From Sergeia podlipaevii (lineage: Eukaryota; Euglenozoa; Kinetoplastea; Trypanosomatida; Trypanosomatidae), in NCBI GenBank assembly GCA_030849805.1, contig JASANZ010002034.1:1-37058 (forward strand): a stretch of 37,058 nt of DNA, given 5' to 3'. A program made the translations under genes and the position numbers. This document shows, one piece after another, positions 8,634 through 18,400 of this stretch. Within the stretch, counting starts at the first letter, position 1. Each line of letters opens with the position of its first letter. Under the pieces are notes generated by a model. That model had not been told where the DNA came from. It did not search any database and saw only the letters and a program-made list of their open reading frames with translations.

Positions 8634-9839
8634 ATGTCACAAAGCCCAGTATGGCTGGGCATTCCACAAAGGGGAAGCAAGCAAGAGAACGTCTTAGATT
8701 CCCTTACTACCAAGATTGGTGGAAAGGCAGTCCTCTTTCGCGCGGTAGAAGGCAAGAGCGACGCCACTTTCAAGTGCCCCAAGTGTAAGTCTAGCGATTC
8801 CGTTTCCCTTGTTGCTCAGTTGTACGCACCAATCAACTACTATGACCGCGTTCTCTATGTGCTGCTCTGCGGCCGATGCACCAGTAAAAATGCTGAGAAG
8901 ACTGCTCAGCAGCAACAGCAACAGCAGCAGCAGAGTGTAAATACAGGGCCCAGAGGCGGAGCTAAGATCAAGGCCTCTACGCTACGGAATGTCACTAGTT
9001 ATTGCTTTGCACTTCGTAGCCAGAATTTTAACCGCGACTACTACGAGGAGGTTCAGCTGGTAGCACGCAAGGAAGCAGAGCACCAGGCGCAGCGCCAGCA
9101 AGCCAGCAAAGAGGCCGAGAAACCACTGTTTGACGAGGACGCAGATTGGGGCGATGATGGTGCAGATGACTGGGACTCGTCATCATCTTCTTCTACCTCA
9201 GCCTCGCCGGTAGCTGAAGCCATACTAGAGCCACCAGCTCCTTCTCAGCCCGAGCCTGAGCCCGCTGAGGAGTCTTTCTCTCTTGCACCTTCCGGCACTG
9301 CTGCTTCTCTTGGCGGCCCTGTCTACACCCACGGTGTTCCCCTTAACTTTGTTGAAGAGCCCGAGGACGAGCAGGAGAAGAAGCTGAAGCGTCAACAGCA
9401 AAAGACACGCCAAGGGGGCGATGGCGACGACAGCGAGGAGGAAGTCGTGCGCATATACGGTGAAGGCGCGAGGGTAGATGCGACGTCGATTGGCGAGGAA
9501 GATGATGAGACTCCAGCGGAGCGCTGCTTGCGTGAATACATGTCGCGCATGGATCGAGCTCCGTCTCAGTGTGTTCGCTGGTGCCCTGCCGCAGGTCCAC
9601 TCCGGACATCGTTGACACCCATCACTGTTCCTGCGTGTGCGGCTTGTGGGGCACCTCGTCAGTTTGAGATGCAGCTCACTGCCCCTGCGGTGTACTTTTT
9701 GACAAGGGAGGTTGGCGGTGAAGAAAACAATATGTCTCTGCACTTTAGCAACGTGCTTGTGTACACATGTAGCCAGAATTGCTACACTCAAACTGGTCCA
9801 TACACGCCAGAGTACGTCGTCGTGGAGGATGAAGTGTAG
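8634..9839 (+). CDS. PDCD2/Tsr4-family protein (ribosome-assembly chaperone)
   Basis: The N-terminus VWLGIPQRGSK with a zinc knuckle (C48-x2-C51 and C79-x2-C82), including YDRVLYVLLCGRC, is the PDCD2/PDCD2L N-terminal domain. The C-terminal ~110 residues are the PDCD2_C domain: CVRWCPAAGPL, then CAACGAPRQFEMQL, then VYTCSQNCY. Between them lie a glutamine run (92-100), an acidic Asp-Trp stretch (167-181) that resembles PDCD2L, a Ser run, and a charged linker. Yeast Tsr4 and metazoan PDCD2 are dedicated cotranslational chaperones for small-subunit protein uS5 (Rps2), and the same cytosolic role is likely here. At 401 residues it is near the usual family length, somewhat extended by low-complexity linkers. 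The ATG at 8634 directly precedes the conserved VWLGI block, so the start is secure. Confidence 0.9.
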   Translation: MSQSPVWLGIPQRGSKQENVLDSLTTKIGGKAVLFRAVEGKSDATFKCPKCKSSDSVSLVAQLYAPINYYDRVLYVLLCGRCTSKNAEKTAQQQQQQQQQSVNTGPRGGAKIKASTLRNVTSYCFALRSQNFNRDYYEEVQLVARKEAEHQAQRQQASKEAEKPLFDEDADWGDDGADDWDSSSSSSTSASPVAEAILEPPAPSQPEPEPAEESFSLAPSGTAASLGGPVYTHGVPLNFVEEPEDEQEKKLKRQQQKTRQGGDGDDSEEEVVRIYGEGARVDATSIGEEDDETPAERCLREYMSRMDRAPSQCVRWCPAAGPLRTSLTPITVPACAACGAPRQFEMQLTAPAVYFLTREVGGEENNMSLHFSNVLVYTCSQNCYTQTGPYTPEYVVVEDEV

Positions 9840-10158
9840 GGATTAAAAAGGTAGAGTTTTCCATCCTCCCCCCCCCCTTTCTTTTTGTAACGCGATTAAG
9901 TCTACACAAGATCATTAGATAACGATGAGCAGATGCATACAGACGTGCGCTAATTCAATGAAACTGATTTCCACACGACTTTAGCTTGTTTACCATTTGT
10001 ATTGTTTCATACTTGCATATAGATACTCTCTGTTCTTTTTTTTTTTAAAAAAAAACTTTTTCACAACTACCCTTCATGCGCAAAGTTTAGAAAGCAACAG
10101 CAACGGTAAAAGACAAAAAAAAAATACATACACAAAGCACAAGTGGCCACTTACATTC
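9840..10158 (+). other. Intergenic spacer with trans-splice acceptor
   Basis: Contains a 10-base C run at 9868-9877, a T11A9 palindromic run at 10036-10055, and the pyrimidine tract about 10026-10046. First AG candidates follow at 10084-10085 and 10089-10090. The open frame continues upstream to 9997, but that part encodes only T-tract-derived Phe and Lys runs and is judged untranslated. Confidence 0.5.
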
Positions 10159-11187
10159 ATGTCAACTGCTCTTCAGAAGGCAATTTTAGGCAACAACGTC
10201 GATGCGTTGCGGCGCAGCTTGACATCAAATAATGTGAACACCCCTGATGAGGATGGCTACAACCCACTTTACTACGCCTGTATGAAGCCGGCAGTGACGC
10301 TGAGTACCATTTCTGAACTCCTCAAGCTTGGCGCTGAGGTGGACACAAAGGGCAGTGACGGCGAGACGCCGCTCTACATTGCGGTCTTCAATGATCGAGT
10401 TGATGTGGTGGAGCACCTTTTGAGGATTGGCGCTGAAGCTAGCAAAATAAACGGACCGCTGAAGGAGACGGTACTTCACCTCGCGGCTCGCCTTAACTTT
10501 GGTTCCCTTGTCTCTCTGCTTGCGCGTGCGCGTGGGGTGGACATCAACGCCCGTAATGCAAAGCAGGAGACTCCACTCTACGTAGCTGCCAAAGCTGGAT
10601 ACCACGAGTCTGTGTACCTGCTGCTCTCTGCTGGCGCGAACGCAAATATAGCGAACGAGGATGGTAAGACACCTCTCTTTATTGCTTCCGAGAAGGAGTT
10701 TAAGCATGTAGTGGTGGTGCTTCAGGCAACGACTCCGCAGGAGCTCAAACATGCCAAGGCTGATGGTGATGCTATATTGAAAAACCATCCGATGCCCATC
10801 ATGTCCTCGGCGGACATTGTTGAACGCGCGCAGGCGGACCCCAGTTTTGGGGTGGAAGTGCGTCGGCGCGGTTCGTTGCCGGAGGTGGCGCCAAACACGG
10901 CCCCAATGGAGGTGATTAACATTGTGGTTCCCCACCCAAAGGTTCGCACGTACGATCCACTAACAGGCCAGTCCTGCGGTCCGTGCCGGAGCCTAGAGGA
11001 GGTAGGGTACGATGAGCCTCCGCCGATCCCGAAGGAGCTGCAGAACCGTCCACCTGCCAAGCTACCGCGCGTAGGTGGCACATCAATGATGGTGACAACG
11101 GAGGAGGGCAGCAGAAAGCCAATTCGTATTGACGAAATTGAGGGAGAGCCAGAGATGGAGTTTTACGTTCCACCTCGGAAGCAGTGA
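10159..11187 (+). CDS. Ankyrin-repeat protein (342 aa)
   Basis: I place the start at ATG 10159 (MSTALQKAILGNN), because upstream in-frame codons derive from poly-T/poly-A leader sequence. Residues about 25-190 make roughly five ankyrin repeats with the usual G-x-TPLxxA pattern: DGYNPLYYAC, DGETPLYIAV, ETVLHLAA, QETPLYVAA and DGKTPLFIA, each followed by a helix and an LLxxGA turn. The remaining ~150 residues are Pro-rich and probably disordered; they include YDPLTGQSCGPC and a PPPIPKEL segment. There is no catalytic domain, signal peptide or membrane span. Ankyrin solenoids bind other proteins, so a scaffold or adaptor role is likely, but the partner is unknown. The ankyrin call is firm; the biological role is not. 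Confidence 0.9.
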   Translation: MSTALQKAILGNNVDALRRSLTSNNVNTPDEDGYNPLYYACMKPAVTLSTISELLKLGAEVDTKGSDGETPLYIAVFNDRVDVVEHLLRIGAEASKINGPLKETVLHLAARLNFGSLVSLLARARGVDINARNAKQETPLYVAAKAGYHESVYLLLSAGANANIANEDGKTPLFIASEKEFKHVVVVLQATTPQELKHAKADGDAILKNHPMPIMSSADIVERAQADPSFGVEVRRRGSLPEVAPNTAPMEVINIVVPHPKVRTYDPLTGQSCGPCRSLEEVGYDEPPPIPKELQNRPPAKLPRVGGTSMMVTTEEGSRKPIRIDEIEGEPEMEFYVPPRKQ

Positions 11188-12293
11188 TTCTTCAGAAGAA
11201 AAAAATATGTGAGAGAGAGAAAGAAAAAAAAGAGAGCAGGAGAGAACATCCGGCGGGGGTGAAGAGACGTGTTATCTATTTCCACTTTCTTCTACTCTTT
11301 TCAGTGCTCTTCCTCTCTTATTATTATTTTTTTTGCAGTCCTCAGCGGATGACCTTTTCTTTATTATCATTATTATTTTTCTTTAGTTGTGTATGTAGCG
11401 TCATTCTTTTATTCCTTAGTTTCTCTGTTGTTGCTATTTTTTTTTTTTCTCTCGCTATTGTTGCTGTTGTTATCCTGTATGTGGGAGGCAAGCGGAGAGG
11501 GAAGTGGAAAGTGATCCAGGTGCCAGTAGGCATGGGAGGAGATATCTGAGCAAACCAAAACCAGATGAGTTGAAGGAATGCGAGCAACGCGGTGCTTAGC
11601 TGCGCACTCACCCGCTCACACCCACGCACACACGCACACCTATAAGCAAAACGAACCGATACGAACGCGGCTCATGTACATCACTACTCGTGTTACCTTT
11701 ATAGCATTCGACTTTCTGAAGTATAATTATTGTTATTTTTTGTCTATTTTGGTCTATAGCCTGGTGTGCACTTCGATTTTTTGAAAGAAGAAAAACAACA
11801 ACAACAACAACTAATAAACAAAAAAAAAGACATGGGTGAGTTGTGGCGGCTCTTCAATCGCGTCGTATCAGACTTTTTAGGAAACCGGAGTGTTTCTTAT
11901 ACTGAGCGGTGGGAAAAAAAGAATAAAAAAGAAGAAACTTTGCAACATGATAACTGCAGCCCATTCACTTTCTTTATCTTTTTATCTTTTTTTTTTTATT
12001 GCCTGTTGTATCCTCCTTTTTTTCTTTCGAAAATAGCACTTGGTAGATTTTTTATATTTCTGTGTTATTTTTATATTTGTTGACTTCTGAAGGGGAAAAG
12101 CCTAGGACACATAGAGAAGTGCCCACTTTGTAGACGTTTTTCCAGGGCGGTATCTCATTACTGCCAGCTACTTTTGTACGCTTACCTCACACTTTATTTT
12201 TCTTTTTCAAACTTTTACACTGTAGCGGTATACATCAAACCTTTTTTAAATTCTCTTTACTTTGCATTTGCTTTTTCAATTTTTCGTTTTAAG
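11188..12293 (+). other. Long intergenic spacer (1.1 kb)
   Basis: AT-rich DNA with several poly-T tracts, a CA-rich stretch near 11604-11640 and a (CAA)n run near 11789-11808. A small ORF at 11832-12083 is listed separately as doubtful. The best acceptor for the next gene is a T/C tract at about 12194-12208 with AG at 12224-12225 (leader about 69 nt). The open frame at 11184-11549 is low-complexity and not considered a gene. Confidence 0.5.
11832..12083 (+). CDS. Doubtful small ORF (83 aa), MGELW... with hydrophobic C-terminal half
   Basis: An ATG at 11832 opens 83 codons beginning MGELWRLFNRVV. It continues with a charged Lys/Glu patch and then two Phe-rich hydrophobic stretches. The second half is made largely by poly-T tracts, so a protein is not certain. 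A Gly at position 2 followed by an amphipathic helix is reminiscent of N-myristoylated ARF-like proteins, but no GTP-binding P-loop follows, so at most it could be a remnant. A plausible acceptor AG lies at 11758-11759. I report it only because it sits in a long spacer and starts with a non-repetitive peptide. Confidence 0.2.
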   Translation: MGELWRLFNRVVSDFLGNRSVSYTERWEKKNKKEETLQHDNCSPFTFFIFLSFFFYCLLYPPFFLSKIALGRFFIFLCYFYIC

Positions 12294-14711
12294 ATGATGA
12301 CAATACTGACAAGAAGATTTCTTTTACTTATTGTGGTGGCAATCGTTGTAGTGTTGGCACATTCATGTTCTGCGCAGCCTGTAGAGGGTCCAGCGCCGGC
12401 TCCACCCGCGCCACGTCCGGACCTTCAGCGCATGAAGGAGGCACGAGAGCAGATCCGAGCGCGTATGGACGCAGCCCGCCGACGTTTAGAGACCGCAACG
12501 GCGGCTCGTGCTTCGAAGGCAGCGACGCCTGAAGTAAAGCTGACTCACAATACAGCGGAACAGCAGCGGCTTGCACGCGAGAGACGCCTGAAGGAAGAGG
12601 AGGAGGCGAGGAAAGCAGCTGTGGCTGCAGAGGCAAAGCGCGCTGAAGAGGAGCACCTGCGTAGGGAGGAGGCGAGGCGCGCCGAAGAGGAGGCCAGACG
12701 TCTGGAAGCGGAAGTGAAACGCATGGAGGAGGAGGCGAGACGAATGGAGGAAGAGGCTAGGCTTGTTGAGGAGGAAAAACGCGCATTGGAAGCGACTCAA
12801 GCGGAAGCAAAGCGCCTTGAGCAAGAGCAGGAGGCCAGGCGCGCAGAAGAAGACAAGCAGAAGGCCCTGGAGAAGGTTATTGCGGAAGCGAAGCGCCTTG
12901 AAGAGGAAGCGGCGCGCTTAGAGGAGGAGGAGCGTGCCTTAGATCTGGCGGAGGCAGAGGCTAAGCGCTTAGAAGAGGAGATGCGCACTTTAGAAAGCGC
13001 TGAGGCCGAGGCTGAGGCCTACACGGAGCCCTGCGCTTTTTCAGATGAACCCATGGAAATCGGGGAGGAGGCGGAGCACTGGGAGAAGGAATCCAAGCAC
13101 TCAGAAGGTGAGGAAGGGGGTGTCCACAACGAAGCTGAGGTGGAGCCTATGCCTGTGGAAGCTGCCAGAAGTGCGATGGAAGAGGCTGGTGCGGAGAGCG
13201 AGCGCCTGTTGGAGGAGAGACGTCAGTCAGAAAAGCGTGCTTTGGAGGAGGTTGAGAGGGAGGTGAAGCATCTTGACGAAATTAGACGCCTGGCGGAGCA
13301 GCAGGCGAAAGAAAAGACAGAGGCAGAAGTCAGGCGCCTTGAAGCGGCAAGAGGGGCCTTTGAGGAGGCTGAAGCTGAAGCACTGCATGCTGAGAAGGAA
13401 AGGCGTGATCTAGAGAAGGCACAGGCTGAAGCAAAACAGATAGAGAAGGGAGCCAAAAGCGCAGAGGAGAAGCAAGCCACGGGGAAGACCGTGACGGAGG
13501 CAAATCGCATGGAGGCAGTGAACGAGCCCAAGGAGCAAGAAGAGACCGAGCTCTCTGCTACAGTGGCGAGCATGGTGACGGAGTTGCAGAGTTTAGTTCA
13601 GGAGCTCACTGACATCATGGGAAATGTCTTGTCAGCAGCGCGTGCACTGGCAGATGGTGAGGGAAGTGATCTTGAACTCGTTGGCAAGATATCTGATCTT
13701 GTCAGCACTGCCGGCGATGCGCTTGATGCCGTGGAAGATAACTCGGCAAGTCTTTACCAGACAGTTGTGGATGACAGGGAGGCGCAACTGCGAGCTGATT
13801 TGGAGGAGGCTCGCGAAACCAGTGAGGGCTCCCTTTACTTATCCTCGAAGACGCCAGCTGGTGCAACTCCATCTTTCAGAGAAGATGGCCCGTCGCGGAA
13901 GAAGAACGCGAGTCTCCGCCACAAGAAGACTCAGGGGGATAGGAAGTCAAAAGCGTCTCCCAGCGCTACAAAGTCGCCGAAGGCTGGTGGATACAACCTG
14001 CCTGATGCTTCCTCCAAGCACTCCTTAAAAGCAGCGGAGAAGGCGAGCACAGTGTGGGCATCACACGTTGCTGTAGCCGCTGAACTCGCTAGTAGGGCAG
14101 CGGCAGCGGGCCATGATATTACTGGACTTTTAACTAGCGAAATCAGTGCATTTGAGGGTGCCGGCAAGTGGCAAATAGTTCTTGGTTCCATGTGCGTGTA
14201 CGTGGTGGCGGGCTTGGTAAGCATGGCCAAGATTGCGAGTGGGAGAAAGAGCGAGACGAAAAGCAGCACTGGAGAGTTGCCATCCGACCTTTTTGGCACC
14301 TCATCGAAGCAGCGGCAACAATCAGCGTCACAGCCGCAACCACAGCAGCGGCAGTACCCTACGATGCCACCACCACCACCACCACCATCTAGTGGAGCCA
14401 GTGAACCGCTCCAGGAGAGCGGACGCTCATCTTTTCCAGCGTCTCTTTCACCTCCAAATCTGCCAGGAGATGGACGCGGCGGTGTAGCGCCACAACAGCA
14501 GCAACAGCAGCAGAGATCTAGACCACAAGGGCCGGTAGCGTCGTCTTTACCTTCGTCTCAACCACAGCCGCGACAGCTGTTCGCACAACCACTACATCAG
14601 TCCCCACCAACAGCTGCCCCCCCTGGAGTCGATATGGCTCAGTCTGCAGACACCGGCGATGACCTGCTTGAAGGAGAGTTACGCAATCCATTTCTTTCTC
14701 GCTGGGTATAG
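12294..14711 (+). CDS. Coiled-coil single-pass membrane protein with signal peptide and P/Q-rich tail (805 aa)
   Basis: The start is ATG 12294 (a second ATG follows at once), since upstream in-frame codons are leader sequence. Residues 1-26 are a clear signal peptide: RR, then a Leu/Val/Ile core, then AHSCSA. After a short Pro/Ala stretch, residues about 40-420 are a long Glu/Ala/Arg coiled coil built from imperfect units such as EAKRLEEEARR. About 420-560 is a less charged helical part, and 560-600 is basic. A membrane span lies near 628-648 (IVLGSMCVYVVAGLVSMAKI), followed by a cytosolic tail with eight prolines, a glutamine run, and a Ser/Pro/Gln-rich end. Topology would be type I with a lumenal or extracellular rod. 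I do not recognise the family. Candidate roles are tethering or surface/flagellar-pocket structure, but this is inference. Confidence 0.85.
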   Translation: MMTILTRRFLLLIVVAIVVVLAHSCSAQPVEGPAPAPPAPRPDLQRMKEAREQIRARMDAARRRLETATAARASKAATPEVKLTHNTAEQQRLARERRLKEEEEARKAAVAAEAKRAEEEHLRREEARRAEEEARRLEAEVKRMEEEARRMEEEARLVEEEKRALEATQAEAKRLEQEQEARRAEEDKQKALEKVIAEAKRLEEEAARLEEEERALDLAEAEAKRLEEEMRTLESAEAEAEAYTEPCAFSDEPMEIGEEAEHWEKESKHSEGEEGGVHNEAEVEPMPVEAARSAMEEAGAESERLLEERRQSEKRALEEVEREVKHLDEIRRLAEQQAKEKTEAEVRRLEAARGAFEEAEAEALHAEKERRDLEKAQAEAKQIEKGAKSAEEKQATGKTVTEANRMEAVNEPKEQEETELSATVASMVTELQSLVQELTDIMGNVLSAARALADGEGSDLELVGKISDLVSTAGDALDAVEDNSASLYQTVVDDREAQLRADLEEARETSEGSLYLSSKTPAGATPSFREDGPSRKKNASLRHKKTQGDRKSKASPSATKSPKAGGYNLPDASSKHSLKAAEKASTVWASHVAVAAELASRAAAAGHDITGLLTSEISAFEGAGKWQIVLGSMCVYVVAGLVSMAKIASGRKSETKSSTGELPSDLFGTSSKQRQQSASQPQPQQRQYPTMPPPPPPPSSGASEPLQESGRSSFPASLSPPNLPGDGRGGVAPQQQQQQQRSRPQGPVASSLPSSQPQPRQLFAQPLHQSPPTAAPPGVDMAQSADTGDDLLEGELRNPFLSRWV

Positions 14712-15443
14712 TAGTGACTCATCCTCCCCCTTCTTTCAGCACATGAAAGAATGTGGTCAGCTGCTGATTTTTTTTCCCTTTTCACTCCCGTATTCCACAT
14801 TCTCGCTCTTTTTTTTTTTCTTTTTTTTATGTGCGTTTCCATTGACTTCTTGTTTTAAATTTAGTTTAGAGCAAGAGAAGCAAACCTTTGTTTTTTTTAA
14901 ATGAAAGTATCGTTATTGGACTTTTTTTTCTTTGTATGACAATGTACCTTGCATCTTTGTTTTTCTCCTTTGCTTTCCCCCTGTCGCTATACATTATATT
15001 ATATTCATTTTTTTTTTTTTTTTGCTAGTAAGAAATACCAATACGCAGCAAAAAAAAGCAGTCATGCTCTTTGGATTACTCCATGCTTATGCCATGCAGC
15101 GAAGTGTCTCTCTCTATATACCTCTGAGATAAGAACTGCTAAAAGAGAAACAAAGGGGAATAGAATTGTTTACTTTTTGCCTTGTATTTTCTGTTTTTTT
15201 TTTCCTTTCATGACAAACTGGCACAAAAACTCTTTCAATTTTTCTCTCTTTTCCCTCATCTTTTCTCCCTTTTTTAAGTTGGGTACATTCAAAGGTCCCA
15301 CATAAACGTTATATCATTTTGCTCTAGCAGTTGTGGTGAGCGATAACACGAAGGAACCACAACCAATCACTCCCCTTTTCCTCCCCAACAACGAAGGCGG
15401 GGTGTGCACATAAAGAGTGAGACAGTAGGTGGGGGAAGGGGCC
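14712..15443 (+). other. Intergenic spacer
   Basis: T-rich spacer with T runs at about 14808-14828 and 15009-15023. No RNA gene or coding region is visible. The open frame of the next gene extends 5' of its first ATG only through GTG, so the ATG at 15444 is taken as the start. Confidence 0.5.
15237..15278 (+). promoter_or_regulatory. Trans-splice acceptor for the 1014-aa gene
   Basis: A nearly uninterrupted 39-base pyrimidine tract (15237-15275) is followed by AAG, with AG at 15277-15278. The resulting leader would be about 165 nt and contains no ATG before 15444. Confidence 0.65.
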
Positions 15444-18400
15444 ATGCACAAGGAAAGCAATGAGAGTGCGTGGAGAGTGCTCTTTGATATTGCTCTTAGC
15501 CATGGCGAGTCCCTGCAGGAGGATCGCATGACTTATGCAGGGTTCTTGGCCTTTGTAGGGTCCGCTGAGCTTGTAGGCCCCAATACAGGCGTATATCCCG
15601 TTCTTCTGGAGCAGCTGTGGCATGAACATAGCAGACCCGCTTCTTCTGAGAAGCTGCACACTGGACTGTTTAGCGATAGCCTGACCACCTCTTTTGTTTC
15701 TATAATCCCATCGTCGTCGTCATCCCCTAAACATGCCAAGTTTGCCCCACCGAAGAGCAGAGGCGCTGCTACTGATTTTCGATCGACGTGGATGTCGAAC
15801 CGCTCCGCGGTGTACGCGCGCGGTGTGGTGGGATTTGAGGGCTTCACTGACATTATGAACGTTGTTAGCGTGCGGTGCTACCAGACTAGCAAGTGCGCTC
15901 AGCTTTTGCACGAGGATCCTGATCACCGCCTCAGCGTTGCCATTGCTCTCAGCGCAGAGGACAAGGTCCGCCTGGAAGAGAGCGTGCACTTCACTGCTTA
16001 CCACTACCTAAAGTCCTTCGTGATGGCCAACACCATTCACACGAAATCACGAGTGCGGTTGGACCCTAGAATGAACGACTGGACCCCGAGAACCAATATG
16101 ATTGTCTCTCACATGGTAGGCAGCTTGCAGGAATCTGTCATTATGCCTATTTTTCGCTATTTTTCTCCAACGGGGCGTATGACACTCAACGAGTACATGC
16201 AGTTTGTATCTTTCATCTTTCCTCACTTTGGAGGTGTTCAGCGTGTGAGCGCACAGTCAATTTTTTCTTTCCCCGAGCTGTTTGATCTTTCCGAACTGCT
16301 CTGCACTCGCTGCCACATTGACCCACTTCCAGCGCCTACTTCACTGCGCACAGAGCGGACGCTTGGATTGGACGGGTTTGTGGACGCAGTACTCATGCTG
16401 GCTGTGGTTGCCTTTTCTAATGAGCGCGCCTTCCCTCATCATCGGTCTATTACTGCAAAGATGTGGTCTCTGTTTGAAGTTTTTCTGTGTCCAGCTGTCT
16501 CTACCTCTGGCATGGTGCGACGCTGCTTCACAGAGTGTGGGGAGATGCTGCACACCGGAGGCGGAGTCCCCATGGCGGTCGACCCGCTCTTCAGTCCACG
16601 CTGCGAGTCCGTGCGGCCTGCGATTACTCATGTATTTCCTACGCGGGTTCCGGTGGATCACATTGCGTCAGTGCTAGTGAGCGGTTTCAACTTGCTCGTG
16701 GAGGACCCTGATGTGATAGGGACTGAGGCGCTGAAGGAACCGAATAGACAAGCCGTACGGGAGGATGCCATTGCGGAGTTGGTAGGGAAAGAGGATGTGT
16801 TGGGGCTCGGCAGCCACATCGCCAGGCCGAAGCGGCTGCTTGACTTTGTGGAGCCAGAGGTCATCTCTAAGAAGAAGAGAAGGAAGCGAGGCCAACCATT
16901 GGTGGATGAGGCTGAAAATTCGACGACTGGATCGAGCCTTTTCAACTCCTTTTCAGATTCTTCTCCTTCTGTGTCGGCCGCGGAAGCGGCAGTGGCGGCA
17001 GCAGCTGAGGCAGTAGCGCAGGACACACGTGATTCCACCAACAATGGTAGTCCAAATGCTGGTGCCGTTGCTGCCACAATGACCCGATTCCCCCCTTCGG
17101 CAGTAGCTACGAACGCTGCACGACTCTTCAACTCTGCGTTTGAGCACAACCGCCGGTGTGTGTATGAGTCTACAACGTACGGAGAGCGACTGTCAAGCGT
17201 TTATGTGAACGAAGACCGCGTAGTGTGCTTCTGGCGCGTCCCCAACTACGTGGAGGTGGCGCTGCCACCGGCTGTGAAGAGCCTTCATCTTTACCGTCTT
17301 CTTGTGTCTTTTAAGGAGGAGACGGAGGAGGAAACACGAATGATCGAAGGGCTTGGCTCTAGTGGCAGCAACAGCAACACACCACCTAACGCTGCCGAGA
17401 GAAGGTTGGCGGGCAGACTGTCCTTCACGCCGGTGTACCCTGTTCTCATTACATTGCGTGGGAAGGAAGAGTTGCAGGCATTTGCGAAGGCTACTGTGCA
17501 CTCACGTAGTACTATTTTGCTGGTTGCCACGAGCGTGGTGCAGCGCATCTCCAGCCAACTTCTTGTTTTTCTCGCGGACGCGTTTCACGACATAGCAGAG
17601 AAGGTTGAAGACGTTTTTAGGGACAACAGCGAAGGCGGCGCTGAAGACGAGGAGGCATACACGATTACGGTGACACAGCTAGTGACACTGTGTAAGGAAA
17701 TGGGACTTGTGAATGCAGCACGCGCGACGGAGGCGTGCACTGCTGCCGTGCGTGCCTACACTGACATGTGTCGCCTAGCTGGAGAGCCAACCCCACGCAC
17801 TTACAGCAGAAGACCCTCCGCTTCGGCTGCACTGCTCACGTTTAGTCAGTTTGTGTGCTGCGTGGCACATGTGTGTATGCAGCAGTCCTCGACTTCAGCC
17901 GGGAATGACGACGTGCCAGATGTCCCACATTTTCTTAGCGTTGCACTGGGTTCTCGACGAGCACTGAGTATTGACCACAACTCCCCAGCAGCGGCTGCTG
18001 CTGCTGGTGCTGGCGCCGCTATTCGGAAGAAGAAGATGAAGAAGAAGACAGACGCCGCTGTTGTCAGCATCAACAGCCCTTCAGACGACGAGGAGGCACA
18101 GTGGATGGGAAAGAGCGGTGGCGTGGTAGGACTCTCTACTATTCCGCACAACGCACGCATTGAAGTGCCCTACCAGAACGCACTGGAGAGAGTGGCTCAG
18201 GTGGTGCGGGAGAGTAGTGGATCTGAGGGTGTGGCGTCTAAGTTGCGAGAGGCTATGGCAGCCTATGAGGTGTCTAGGATGAGTGCTTCAGGGGAGAGCA
18301 AGAGAGCATCCGCCCGAAAAACGCTGCCACCGTTTCCGCGCAGTGCGAGTACGACACTGATGGTATCGCAGTACAGCGGGGACGAGCAGAAGGCATTAGA

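Noticed and set aside
9225..9791. 188-codon minus-strand open frame opposite the PDCD2-like gene
   Set aside because: Shadow of a real coding region; composition follows the sense codons.
9997..10158. N-terminal extension of the ankyrin protein frame
   Set aside because: It is built from poly-T and poly-A leader sequence and lies across the likely trans-splice acceptor.
11184..11549. 121-codon open frame after the ankyrin gene
   Set aside because: Lys/Glu then Phe/Leu low-complexity, overlapping the stop of the ankyrin gene, with no conserved-looking segment.
12174..12293. 40-residue extension before the signal peptide of the coiled-coil protein
   Set aside because: Phe/Tyr-rich translation of T-rich leader, upstream of or across the acceptor AG 12224-12225. 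The signal peptide is complete when starting at 12294.
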